A stretch of DNA of 64,000 nt from Acinetobacter sp. ANC 3813 (GTDB lineage: Bacteria; Pseudomonadota; Gammaproteobacteria; Pseudomonadales; Moraxellaceae). Position numbers and translations under genes: made by a program. The stretch covers positions 1 through 64,000 of the forward strand of contig NZ_NEGK01000013.1 in NCBI RefSeq assembly GCF_002135435.1, written 5' to 3'. Numbering within the stretch: the stretch's first letter is position 1; each line of letters starts with the position of its first letter. Below the pieces are notes generated by a model, which saw only the letters and a program-made list of their open reading frames with translations, had not been told where the DNA came from and searched no databases. Shown piece after piece: positions 55,027 through 63,304 of the stretch.

Positions 55027-55572
55027 TTAATTCATCGACATAAGTTCACGCATTCTACCTTCCCATTCCGCTCTTTGGCAAAAACCAGGAAGTTCTTTTG
55101 CATGCTTTTCAACTTCAGTCATTAAAACTTCTGCATCTTTGCTTAAATCTAAAGGGATTTTCATCGGCTGAGATACATACCATGGCGTATCAATAAATAA
55201 TTCCAAACGATTGCCTTCAGGGTCAGGTGCATAGAATGATATAGCGTTGCCATGCGTAATCGGATCTAAATGCGGAATCTTCAACTCTACAAATTTGGCA
55301 TACAGTTCCTGCAAAGTTTCCAAGCTATCCGCTTCTAAAGAAATTTGGTTAATTGGATTAAAGATCTGTTCTTCAGGACGACCTGTAGCCAACACAATTT
55401 GATGATGCGTTTTAGGGTCACGGCTTAAAAACACGAGTTTCACTTCCCCGCGTGGCGTGTTTAAAAATCCTCGATCTGTCACAAAGAATCCGAGAATTTC
55501 AGTATAAAACTTTTCCATTTGAGCAATGTCGCTGACATAAACACCAACATGACTGAATTTAAGTCCTTTCAT
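55027..55572 (-). CDS. VOC-fold protein, possible ring-cleaving dioxygenase
   Basis: This 181-residue single VOC unit pair (two beta-alpha-beta-beta-beta modules, about 5-62 and 73-128) resembles type I extradiol dioxygenases and glyoxalases. By spacing, the metal ligands should be His8 (FSHVGVYV), His56 or His57, residue 76 and Glu124 (NRLELF). Residue 76 is Gln where His is more usual (NQISLEA). A C-terminal tail of 50 residues is extra. It is the first gene of the minus-strand unit at the divergent promoter. In context it would open the ring after the flavin hydroxylase, but an isomerase or lyase role is possible. Confidence 0.75.
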   Translation of the reverse strand: MKGLKFSHVGVYVSDIAQMEKFYTEILGFFVTDRGFLNTPRGEVKLVFLSRDPKTHHQIVLATGRPEEQIFNPINQISLEADSLETLQELYAKFVELKIPHLDPITHGNAISFYAPDPEGNRLELFIDTPWYVSQPMKIPLDLSKDAEVLMTEVEKHAKELPGFCQRAEWEGRMRELMSMN

Positions 55573-55600
55573 ATATTTTTCTCAATTATTGATAAAAATG

Positions 55601-55637
55601 TTGACACAACATATATTAATTGCCAATATTATGTCAA
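55601..55637. promoter_or_regulatory. Divergent face-to-face promoters and candidate IclR operator
   Basis: TTGACA on the plus strand (55601-55606) and TTGACA on the minus strand (55637-55632) face each other within 37 bases. The minus one has TATATG after 16 bases; the plus one has AATATT after 18. The overlap means that one bound regulator could switch both arms of the catabolic cluster. Confidence 0.55.
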
Positions 55638-55709
55638 TTGTTATTAATTATTGATAATAATTTTTTTATCAAAAAATAACTGTGTGTTTATTCTTCAAGG
55701 AAGGTTTCT

Positions 55710-56561
55710 ATGAAATTATTAAGTTTCAGCATTCAAGGTCAGCAATCATTTGGTTTAGTTCAAGATCAATCGGTCGTAGATTTAAAAAAGCACTTTGCAA
55801 ATAAATATGCAGATCTAAAAAGCTTATTAGCTCAAGAAAATTTTATTGAGATCGTTAAATCAGCTGAGCATGCAGCACCCGACTATGCTTTAGCGGACAT
55901 TCAATTTGAACCAGTGATTCCAAACCCTGAACAAATTTTCTGTATTGGTTTGAACTACGCAGAACATGTACAAGAAACTCAGCGTGAAGCAACTGAAAAA
56001 CCTATGATTTTCTTCCGCCTTGCACCATCTCAAGTTGGACATAATCAGCCTTTGCTTCGCCCTGTAGAAGCAGACCAGTTTGACTATGAAGGTGAAATTG
56101 CTGTAGTGATTGGCAAAGGTGGCCGCCGTATTTCTAAAGAAGATGCATGGGATCATATTGCGGGCTACGCTTGCTATAACGACGGTTCAGTCCGTGACTG
56201 GCAGCGCCACACTGCGCAATGGGGTCCTGGCAAAAACTTCTTCCAGACGGGCGGTTTTGGTCCATGGTTAGTCACTAGTGATGAAATTAAAGCCAATGAA
56301 ACCATGACCCTAATCACACGTGTGAATGGTAAAGAACTGCAGCGCGCTCAAACTACACAATTAATTCATGATATTCCGTCATTGATTAACTACATTTCAA
56401 CCTTCACCCCGTTACAGCCAGGCGATGTCATTGTCAGCGGTACACCAGGTGGCATTGGCCTGAAACGCACGCCGCCGGTGTTGCTAAGCGAAGGTGATGT
56501 AGTTGAAATTGAAGTAGATAAAATCGGCATCCTGAAAAATATCGTAAAAAATGATGGTTAA
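55710..56561 (+). CDS. Fumarylacetoacetate hydrolase-family protein
   Basis: FAH-family enzymes cut C-C bonds of 1,3-diketo acids or act as related isomerases, decarboxylases or hydratases. The 283-residue protein has FCIGLNYAEHVQE (77-89), the metal ligands Glu127 and Glu129 in DYEGEIAVVIG and Asp158 in CYNDGSVRDWQ, and the C-terminal GDVIVSGTPGGIG. AAGGAAGG precedes the ATG. In this cluster it most probably hydrolyses the isomerised ring-cleavage product to a beta-keto acid and a second acid. It opens the plus-strand arm behind the divergent promoter. Confidence 0.87.
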   Translation: MKLLSFSIQGQQSFGLVQDQSVVDLKKHFANKYADLKSLLAQENFIEIVKSAEHAAPDYALADIQFEPVIPNPEQIFCIGLNYAEHVQETQREATEKPMIFFRLAPSQVGHNQPLLRPVEADQFDYEGEIAVVIGKGGRRISKEDAWDHIAGYACYNDGSVRDWQRHTAQWGPGKNFFQTGGFGPWLVTSDEIKANETMTLITRVNGKELQRAQTTQLIHDIPSLINYISTFTPLQPGDVIVSGTPGGIGLKRTPPVLLSEGDVVEIEVDKIGILKNIVKNDG

Positions 56562-56586
56562 TCAATAAATCATGACGATATGAAAT

Positions 56587-56608
56587 GAGGCTTTAACTAT
56601 AAAGCCTC
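56587..56608 (+). other. Intercistronic hairpin
   Basis: GAGGCTTTA and TAAAGCCTC form a 9-bp stem with a 4-base loop between the FAH gene and the hydroxylase gene. No T run follows, so it is more likely a processing or stability element than a terminator. Confidence 0.5.
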
Positions 56609-56630
56609 TTCTGCTCAGGAGGAGTAAGAA

Positions 56631-58118
56631 ATGGAATTAAAACAACATTATGACGTTGCAATCGTCGGCTATGGCCCTACAGGTGTAACTCTTGCCAATC
56701 TGTTAGTGCAACAAGGCTTAAAAGTTCTGGTGGTCGAACGTGAAGCCGGCATTTTGCAATTGCCGCGCGCAATCCGTTTTGATGCCGAATGCATGCGGGT
56801 TTTCCAAACCATCGGCATTTCAGACAAGCTACAGCAAGAACTTGAACCCGGTCCAGGCATGAAATTTGTCGATGCCGAAGGCAATTTACTGATCACTTGG
56901 GAACGCCCAACGCAAAAAGGTACGCAACAATGGAGTTCGGCATACCGGATTCATCAGCCAGACCTAGAAGCAGTTTTGCGCCAGCAAGTTGAAGATCATC
57001 CACTGCTGACCGTTAAATTGCGCCATGAAGTATATAAAATTGATGAACGGACTGAAGATTGCGTACTGTATTTTGAAAATTTAACTAATGGCAGTTTAGA
57101 ACTGGCAACTGCTAAATATGTGGTTGGCTGTGATGGCGCGCGTTCTTTAATCCGCCGTCTAATCGGCACAACTTTTGAAGATTTAAATCTGCACAGCCGT
57201 TGGCTAGTAGTTGATTTTATAACCAAAAATAATGTTAATGATTTAGGCGATTACAGTATTCAGTATTGTGATCCTCAGCGTCCGATGAGCTATATCAAAG
57301 GTACAGGCCGCCGCCTGCGATGGGAAATCATGGTCATGCCGGAAGATGATGTGCATAACCTAACACGTCCAGAGACCATTTGGAACTTATTAAAAGATTA
57401 TATTCAACCTGAAAATGCAGAAATTGAACGCGCAGCAGTGTATACATTCCATGCCTTACTGGCTAAACAGTGGCAAAAAGACCGCCTGATCATTGCAGGT
57501 GATGCAGCGCATCAAACGCCACCATTTATGGGACAAGGGATGGCAGCGGGAATTCGTGATGCAGCCAATCTAGCATGGAAATTAAAAGCGTTAGTCCATG
57601 ATGAGCATGCTTTTGAACTAGCGGAAAGCTATCATTCTGAGCGCATTTCACATGTGAAAGAGTTTATTCAAGGCGCAGTACACTTTGGAAACATTATCCA
57701 AAACTATTGTGCCGATCATGAATATCAGCAGCAGGTCTCTCAGCTTAAAAACTTCATTACCCCAACACCAAAGTTAGGCACTGGCTTTATTCAAAGTACG
57801 GATGAAGGCAATGGACAAATTGCACCACAATTCATTTTGGACAAACAGACCCTGAGTGACGATGAGATTGGCTATCAATTCAGCCTCTTTGTTTTACCTG
57901 ATCATTTAGCGCAAGTTGAAGAATTGCAGCTCAATGATATTGAAGGACTCAGCATTATTACTGCCCAGCAGACAGAGATTGTAAATTGGCTACATCAACA
58001 TCAAGCACAAGCCATTTTAGTCCGCCCTGACCGCTATATTTTTGGCAAAGCGTCTGCACAACAAAGCATAGAACAACTGATGAAGGCAGCACATTTATAC
58101 GACGTGATCACACACTAA
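56631..58118 (+). CDS. FAD-dependent aromatic hydroxylase (MhpA type)
   Basis: The 495-residue flavoprotein belongs to the aromatic hydroxylase family that adds one oxygen atom to a phenol using NAD(P)H. It shows GYGPTG (13-18) for FAD, the GCDGARS motif (about 165-171), and the FAD-ribityl motif GDAAHQTPPFMGQGMA (about 292-307), then a C-terminal thioredoxin-like domain (about 400-495). Overall it is closest in my recollection to MhpA, 3-(3-hydroxyphenyl)propionate hydroxylase, but the family is broad. It has AGGAGGAG before the ATG. It would start the pathway by turning a phenolic substrate into a catechol- or hydroquinone-type diol. Confidence 0.87.
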   Translation: MELKQHYDVAIVGYGPTGVTLANLLVQQGLKVLVVEREAGILQLPRAIRFDAECMRVFQTIGISDKLQQELEPGPGMKFVDAEGNLLITWERPTQKGTQQWSSAYRIHQPDLEAVLRQQVEDHPLLTVKLRHEVYKIDERTEDCVLYFENLTNGSLELATAKYVVGCDGARSLIRRLIGTTFEDLNLHSRWLVVDFITKNNVNDLGDYSIQYCDPQRPMSYIKGTGRRLRWEIMVMPEDDVHNLTRPETIWNLLKDYIQPENAEIERAAVYTFHALLAKQWQKDRLIIAGDAAHQTPPFMGQGMAAGIRDAANLAWKLKALVHDEHAFELAESYHSERISHVKEFIQGAVHFGNIIQNYCADHEYQQQVSQLKNFITPTPKLGTGFIQSTDEGNGQIAPQFILDKQTLSDDEIGYQFSLFVLPDHLAQVEELQLNDIEGLSIITAQQTEIVNWLHQHQAQAILVRPDRYIFGKASAQQSIEQLMKAAHLYDVITH

Positions 58119-58122
58119 CCCC

Positions 58123-58143
58123 TAGGCGGTAATTTACCGCCTA
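58123..58143 (+). other. Intercistronic hairpin
   Basis: TAGGCGGTAA and TTACCGCCTA form a perfect 10-bp palindrome with one central base between the hydroxylase and transporter genes. No T run follows. Confidence 0.5.
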
Positions 58144-58170
58144 TCCATACCGTGTTCAAAGGAAGAAACT

Positions 58171-59556
58171 ATGGATTCTCAACAAGTTGGAATTCAGGCG
58201 ACGGATTTGCCTGAAAAAAATAAAAAACTGGAAGACACAGTACAAAAAGTACGCCGCAAACTTCTATATTTTCTACTGATATTATTTATTTTCTCTTTTT
58301 TGGATCGTATTAATATCGGTTTTGTCGGCAAACAACTCAGTGCTGATTTAGGATTAACTGCACTCAGTTTCGGTTTAGCCAATACTATTTTCTATATCTT
58401 TTATATTTGCTTCGGCATTCCAAGCAATATGATGCTGAAGAAATTCGGTACTAAGTTGTGGATCGGCTCCATTATTATTGTCTGGGGTATCGCTTCAAGC
58501 TGCACTGCTTTCGCTACAGATGAAAAGTCACTTTATATTATCCGCGCCATTGTCGGGATTGCGGAAGCTGGCTTTATGCCGGGTATGCTCCTCTATTTAA
58601 CCCAGTGGTTTCCATCTTCTCATCGTTCCCGTGCTAATGCCATTTTTATGTTGGCGATGCCCTTTACAGCCATGTTCGGCGCAGTCATCACGGGCTACAT
58701 TTTAAATCTACATGACTGGCATGGGTTTACTGGCTGGCAATGGGTGTTTTTATTAGAAGGCTTACCATGTGTCTTTTTGGGATTATTGGTCTATGCCAAA
58801 TTGCCGAATACCCCAAAAGATGCAGCGTGGTTAAATGAAGAAGAAAAACAGGTTTTGATTCAAGCCATTGAAGATGAAAATCAAAAAAATGACGTGCTCA
58901 ATAGCAAAAAAAATACCATCAACATGAATCAAAATACACCTCAAAAAGCATCTGCATGGGCGTTTTTAAACAGCTCTGTGCTGCGCTGCGCCGTGGTGTA
59001 TTTCTGTATTGTGACCACCTGCGGCATGGTCAATATTTGGGTGCCACAAATTGTCTCTGCCGCACTGCCGAATTTAAATTCAGTGACACATGGCATTATT
59101 GTCGCTATTCCGCATTTGGTCACCATCATCGCTTTATTTTTATTGTGCTATCACTCCGATAAAACCCGCGAACGCTATTGGCATACCTTTTTCCCAATGA
59201 TGCTGGGCTTTATCGGCTGGCTCATGGCTGCCTATTTACAAACACCTATGTTGCAAATTATCGGCCTATGTCTGGCATGTATGGCAGGTTTCAGCACCAT
59301 GGGCATTTTCTGGGCCTTTGCCGATGAGAGCTTATCCAGCGATCACAAAGCCATTGGCATCGCCTTCATTAATGCTTTCGGCAACTCAGCAACCATTGTC
59401 AGCTCATTCTTAATCGGCTTTCTTAGAGACATGACCCAATCCTTTGCGACAGGCATGATCTACGGCAGTGTGCTAATGCTTTTGGGTGCAATCATCATGC
59501 TGACATTCGCACTGAAAAAAGCTCCTCAAAAATTTGCGGTTAAAGGACACGTTTAA
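58171..59556 (+). CDS. MFS transporter, anion:cation symporter (ACS) type
   Basis: This 461-residue inner-membrane carrier has about 12 helices with a central cytosolic loop (about residues 220-265). The first helix ends FLDRINIGFVGKQL, and the first loop and helices 4-5 hold IVGIAEAGFMPGMLLYLTQWF and SRANAIFMLAMP, typical of the ACS group that imports aromatic acids, phthalate, hydroxyphenylacetate, tartrate and similar anions. Its place inside the operon points to uptake of the pathway's acidic substrate. Confidence 0.87.
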   Translation: MDSQQVGIQATDLPEKNKKLEDTVQKVRRKLLYFLLILFIFSFLDRINIGFVGKQLSADLGLTALSFGLANTIFYIFYICFGIPSNMMLKKFGTKLWIGSIIIVWGIASSCTAFATDEKSLYIIRAIVGIAEAGFMPGMLLYLTQWFPSSHRSRANAIFMLAMPFTAMFGAVITGYILNLHDWHGFTGWQWVFLLEGLPCVFLGLLVYAKLPNTPKDAAWLNEEEKQVLIQAIEDENQKNDVLNSKKNTINMNQNTPQKASAWAFLNSSVLRCAVVYFCIVTTCGMVNIWVPQIVSAALPNLNSVTHGIIVAIPHLVTIIALFLLCYHSDKTRERYWHTFFPMMLGFIGWLMAAYLQTPMLQIIGLCLACMAGFSTMGIFWAFADESLSSDHKAIGIAFINAFGNSATIVSSFLIGFLRDMTQSFATGMIYGSVLMLLGAIIMLTFALKKAPQKFAVKGHV

Positions 59557-59557
59557 T

Positions 59558-60226
59558 ATGAACAAAATTCATCATTCAGCTCATGAATTGCTTCAATCCA
59601 TTCCCGATCAGGCAACCATTCTGATTGGCGGATTCGGCACTGCTGGGCAGCCGGCAGAATTGATTGATGCACTGATTGAAACCGGTGCAAAAGAACTAAC
59701 TATTGTCTGCAACAATGCTGGAAATGGCGAATATGGTTTGGCCAAGCTACTCAAAGCTGGGCGCGTCAAAAAAATGGTCTGTTCTTTCCCACGCCAAGCC
59801 GATTCATGGGTGTTTGATGGATTATATCGTGCAGGAAAAGTTGAACTTGAACTAGTACCGCAAGGCAATCTGGCCTGCCGCATCCAAGCAGCTGGCATGG
59901 GCCTAGGTGCCGTATTTACCCCGACCGGTTATGGCACCTTGCTCGCCAAAGGCAAAGAAACACGTCATATCGAGGGCAAAGACTATGTACTCGAACTGCC
60001 GATCAAAGCCGATTTCGCCTTGATTAAAGCACATAAAGGCGACCGTTGGGGCAATTTAGTTTACAACAAATCTGCCCGTAACTTTGGGCCAATCATGGCG
60101 ATGGCTGCAGCCACCACCATTGCTCAGGTATCTGAAGTAGTGGAATTGGGCAAACTCGATCCCGAACATATTGTCACACCCGGTATTTTTGTCCAGCACA
60201 TTGTTGAGTATCCGATCTTATCTTAA
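59558..60226 (+). CDS. 3-oxoacid CoA-transferase subunit A
   Basis: This 222-residue subunit of a family I CoA transferase has the glycine-rich IGGFGTAGQPAELIDAL (about residues 22-38) and NNAGNGEYGLAKLL. With subunit B it moves CoA from succinyl-CoA to a 3-oxo acid (3-oxoadipate in PcaI/CatI, acetoacetate in ScoA). I start at the ATG at 59558, one base after the MFS stop codon; the ORF extends 8 codons back into that gene. Tight spacing shows co-transcription. The acyl acceptor is unknown. Confidence 0.88.
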   Translation: MNKIHHSAHELLQSIPDQATILIGGFGTAGQPAELIDALIETGAKELTIVCNNAGNGEYGLAKLLKAGRVKKMVCSFPRQADSWVFDGLYRAGKVELELVPQGNLACRIQAAGMGLGAVFTPTGYGTLLAKGKETRHIEGKDYVLELPIKADFALIKAHKGDRWGNLVYNKSARNFGPIMAMAAATTIAQVSEVVELGKLDPEHIVTPGIFVQHIVEYPILS

Positions 60227-60292
60227 GAATTATGAAAATACTTTTTTCAATGACTTTATTAAAGATCAAATGATTCTATTAATGGAATAAAT

Positions 60293-60952
60293 ATGAACTA
60301 TCAAAAACTAACCCGAGATCAAATCGCAGCCCGCGTTGCACAAGATATTCCGGACGGTTCCTATGTGAATCTAGGCATTGGCGTGCCTACACGGATTGCC
60401 AAATACCTCCCTAAGAATAAAGAAATTTTTCTACATTCTGAAAATGGCCTGCTTGGATTTGGCTCTTCACCAAAAGCAGGTGATGAAGATGATGACCTCA
60501 TAAATGCTGGAAAAGAATTTGTCACCATGCTCACCGGCGGCTGTTATTTTCATCACGGTGACTCATTTGCCATGATGCGAGGTGGGCATCTAGATATCTG
60601 CGTACTCGGCGCTTTTCAAATTGCTGAAAATGGTGATTTGGCAAATTGGCATACAGGTGCATCAGATGCCATACCTGCTGTTGGCGGAGCAATGGACTTA
60701 GCTGTTGGTGCAAAAAAAGTCTTCGTTACTACGGAACACATTACCAAAACTGGCGAGGCCAAAATCGTCAAGCAGCTCAGTTACCCTTTAACTGGAAAGC
60801 AATGTGTAGATCGGATTTATACTGATCTTTGCGTCATTGACATTACTGAGAATGGATTAAATGTCATTGAAATAGTTAAAGGCCTTCAATTTAATGAGCT
60901 CCAAAAACTTACCCAAGCTCCTCTAAATAATTGCATAAGCGACGTATTCTAA
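60293..60952 (+). CDS. 3-oxoacid CoA-transferase subunit B
   Basis: This 219-residue partner of subunit A carries the catalytic glutamate Glu50 in HSENGLLGFG, which forms the glutamyl-CoA thioester. GIGVPTRIAKYLP and GGAMDLAVGAKKVFVTTEH are standard family segments. It begins 66 bases after subunit A. Together with the thiolase on the other arm it gives a complete activation and cleavage step for a beta-keto acid. Confidence 0.88.
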   Translation: MNYQKLTRDQIAARVAQDIPDGSYVNLGIGVPTRIAKYLPKNKEIFLHSENGLLGFGSSPKAGDEDDDLINAGKEFVTMLTGGCYFHHGDSFAMMRGGHLDICVLGAFQIAENGDLANWHTGASDAIPAVGGAMDLAVGAKKVFVTTEHITKTGEAKIVKQLSYPLTGKQCVDRIYTDLCVIDITENGLNVIEIVKGLQFNELQKLTQAPLNNCISDVF

Positions 60953-60983
60953 TACAAGAAAACATTCAAAGGATTTGAATAAT

Positions 60984-62147
60984 ATGAAGATTTCAAATGG
61001 TAAAATGGGGATCACAGCATTAATGAGTAATCATTGTGCTGGAATGGTTGATATTATTGCTTTACCAATCTGGATTGGTATATTAATCAGTTACTATCAA
61101 TTCGACACACAACAAGCTGGCTTGTTAGTCACTCTTTTTTTAATAGGCGCAACATCATCTAGTATAATTTTAGCACCGCTTTTCAATAATTTACCAAAGA
61201 AAATTATAATATTTTCTAGTTTTTTTATAGCTGGATTAGCTTTTTTCCTTATTTCATCAAATACAGATTTTAAAATTATAGCATCTTTACATTTGTATGC
61301 AGGTCTAGCCGTAGGTGCAGGCCTCAGTTTAACGCACGGCACTGTAGGTCAATCAAATAATCCACACAAACTTTTCGCCGTATTAGGTATGGCTCTAGGT
61401 GTCTTTGGAATTATTTTTATGGCTGTAGCGATTTTTACAACTAAAACATTTGGACCAAATAATCTTTTTGTTTTAATTGGAATTATTATGATTTTTGCAT
61501 CTTTAATAAGTTTTTTATTCTTCCCTAAATCTCATGCCCCGCGCTCTATATCGAATAATTTAATGTTTCCTAAACTCAAAAAATATATATGGCTTTGTAT
61601 TATAGGAATCTCTCTGCTATCAATGACTCAAGCAATAACAGTTAGTTTTTTTGATCGTATTGGTGAATTTAGGGGGTTTAGTCACGAAATGATATCGATT
61701 GCTTTAATGATTTATGTTTCCGTATGTATATTGCCAGGTCCATTAGCTGTATTTTTACAGAACAAATTAAATGCTTTAACTGTTATTTGCATAGGCCCAT
61801 TATTCCAAGCATTATTTGCATTAATTATTACCCATACAACTAGTGCAGTTATGTATTGCATTAGTGGTGGGCTTATGGCTTTTACTATTCTATTTACTCA
61901 TATTTTTGCATTTGGACTACTTTCTAAACTCGATAGTAGTAACAGAGCTATTGCAGCCACACCAGCAATGCTTATGTTTGGATCTGCAATTGCACCTATT
62001 TTAGGGGGCACTCTCATTAAATATATTGGATTTGAATCAATAGGTTATGCTGCTTTTGTACTAGTTTTCACACAAATCTGTTGCTTTGCCTATGTTAGAT
62101 GTCAAGTTATGAAATCCTCTATTTCCTCTAATACTCTTAATGCTTAA
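60984..62147 (+). CDS. MFS-type membrane transporter, A+T-rich
   Basis: This 387-residue protein has about 12 hydrophobic helices and an MFS-like motif in LFNNLPKKIIIFSSFF (after helix 2). It is not an ACS-type carrier and I cannot name its substrate. The ATG at 60984 has AAAGGA 10 bases before it, so I prefer it to the TTG at 60975. Base composition is clearly more A+T-rich than the genes to its left, with many AAT, TTA and ATA codons, which suggests a different origin. It may be a second importer or an exporter for pathway intermediates. Confidence 0.75.
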   Translation: MKISNGKMGITALMSNHCAGMVDIIALPIWIGILISYYQFDTQQAGLLVTLFLIGATSSSIILAPLFNNLPKKIIIFSSFFIAGLAFFLISSNTDFKIIASLHLYAGLAVGAGLSLTHGTVGQSNNPHKLFAVLGMALGVFGIIFMAVAIFTTKTFGPNNLFVLIGIIMIFASLISFLFFPKSHAPRSISNNLMFPKLKKYIWLCIIGISLLSMTQAITVSFFDRIGEFRGFSHEMISIALMIYVSVCILPGPLAVFLQNKLNALTVICIGPLFQALFALIITHTTSAVMYCISGGLMAFTILFTHIFAFGLLSKLDSSNRAIAATPAMLMFGSAIAPILGGTLIKYIGFESIGYAAFVLVFTQICCFAYVRCQVMKSSISSNTLNA

Positions 62148-62371
62148 TAAAATATAGATTTAAAATTAAAAACCAAATTTATAATTTTAAAATTTGGTTT
62201 TCTTTTATTAAAAAAATTTAAAAATAATTTATTAACAAAATAAAAAAAACCAATATATAGTTAAAAAATATATGGCAATAATATATGGCTATAAATATTT
62301 AAAAAAAATAAAAATTATTATAAATTTATAAATTGCATACTCATATGCAATAATCATCAAAAGGGAAATTT

Positions 62372-63250
62372 ATGATTTACAAAAAAATATTATTTGGAAT
62401 TCTATGCACATTAAGCACAAGTTTATTTGCAGTAGAAAATGGAAACTCCAGCTATGCAAATGGAGCTGAAAATTTCATGTCAGCAGTCGTTCCTCCTCCA
62501 GGATTTTACGGAATGGTGTATTTGAATCATTATAACTCTGATCAATTAAATGATTATAAGGGAAATAATTTAAATGTACCAAATTTTGAAGTTCAGTCCA
62601 CAGCCTTAGTTTCCCGATTAGTTTGGGTAACGAATCAGAATTTTTTTGGGGGTGATCTAATATTTGAAGCATTAATTCCAATTGTCGATTTAAAGGTTCA
62701 ATCTTTAAATATGAGTGAAAGACAACAAGGATTAGGCGATATAACTATTGGAAGCGCACTCGGCTTTCATCATTCACCTAATTTGCATAGTGCAATTGGA
62801 TTTGATATCTTCCTTCCAGCAGGAGATTATGACAAAAACAATTTAGCTAATATTAGTTTAAACCGTACAACTATTGAACCAATGTATACAATTTCATATC
62901 TTAAAGAAAATTCGTTAAGTGCTGATTTGAAATTAGGTTACTTATTTAATGGTAAAAATAGCGACACTAACTATTCAAGTGGAGACCAGTTCCATTTAGA
63001 CTATTCTATAGGTCAAAACTTTAAGAACATGACTTTTGGCATTGGTGGATATTATTCAACGCAAATCAACAATGATAAAATAAATGGTGAAGAAATTAAA
63101 AACAGTAAAACAAATGGTTTTGCTCTTGGACCATCATTTAAATATCAAGGAAAAAATTGGTTTACTACTGTTAAATGGGAAAAAGAAATTGTAGCTGAAA
63201 ATAAAAGTAAAGGAGATTCAATCTGGATAAAAGCAGCTCTACCTTTTTGA
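62372..63250 (+). CDS. SphA/MetA-pathway outer-membrane protein
   Basis: The 292-residue product has a signal peptide (MIYKKILFGILCTLSTSLFA, cut about residue 20) and then many alternating beta-strands ending in a terminal phenylalanine (WIKAALPF), as in outer-membrane barrels. NGAENFMSAVVPPPGFYGMV near the start is the mark of the 'MetA-pathway of phenol degradation' family of outer-membrane channels. It is A+T-rich like the preceding MFS gene. It probably lets a hydrophobic aromatic substrate cross the outer membrane and so belongs functionally with the cluster. Confidence 0.82.
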   Translation: MIYKKILFGILCTLSTSLFAVENGNSSYANGAENFMSAVVPPPGFYGMVYLNHYNSDQLNDYKGNNLNVPNFEVQSTALVSRLVWVTNQNFFGGDLIFEALIPIVDLKVQSLNMSERQQGLGDITIGSALGFHHSPNLHSAIGFDIFLPAGDYDKNNLANISLNRTTIEPMYTISYLKENSLSADLKLGYLFNGKNSDTNYSSGDQFHLDYSIGQNFKNMTFGIGGYYSTQINNDKINGEEIKNSKTNGFALGPSFKYQGKNWFTTVKWEKEIVAENKSKGDSIWIKAALPF

Positions 63251-63260
63251 AAAAACTATA

Positions 63261-63296
63261 AAAAATACCGCAATAATAATTGCGGTATTTTTTATT
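63261..63296 (+). terminator. Terminator of the catabolic plus-strand arm
   Basis: AAAAATACCGCAAT (63261-63274) pairs with ATTGCGGTATTTTT (63279-63292), with a T run, just past the outer-membrane protein gene. Confidence 0.88.
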
Positions 63297-63304
63297 TATT
63301 AATT

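Noticed and set aside
53508..56561. Classical gentisate or homogentisate pathway
   Set aside because: The hydrolase and isomerase types fit, but no cupin-type gentisate or homogentisate dioxygenase is coded. The VOC protein is of another fold.
52254..60952. Complete beta-ketoadipate (pca) pathway
   Set aside because: Only thiolase and CoA transferase genes are present; there are no protocatechuate or catechol intradiol dioxygenase, cycloisomerase or lactone hydrolase genes. GST and FAH types point to another route.
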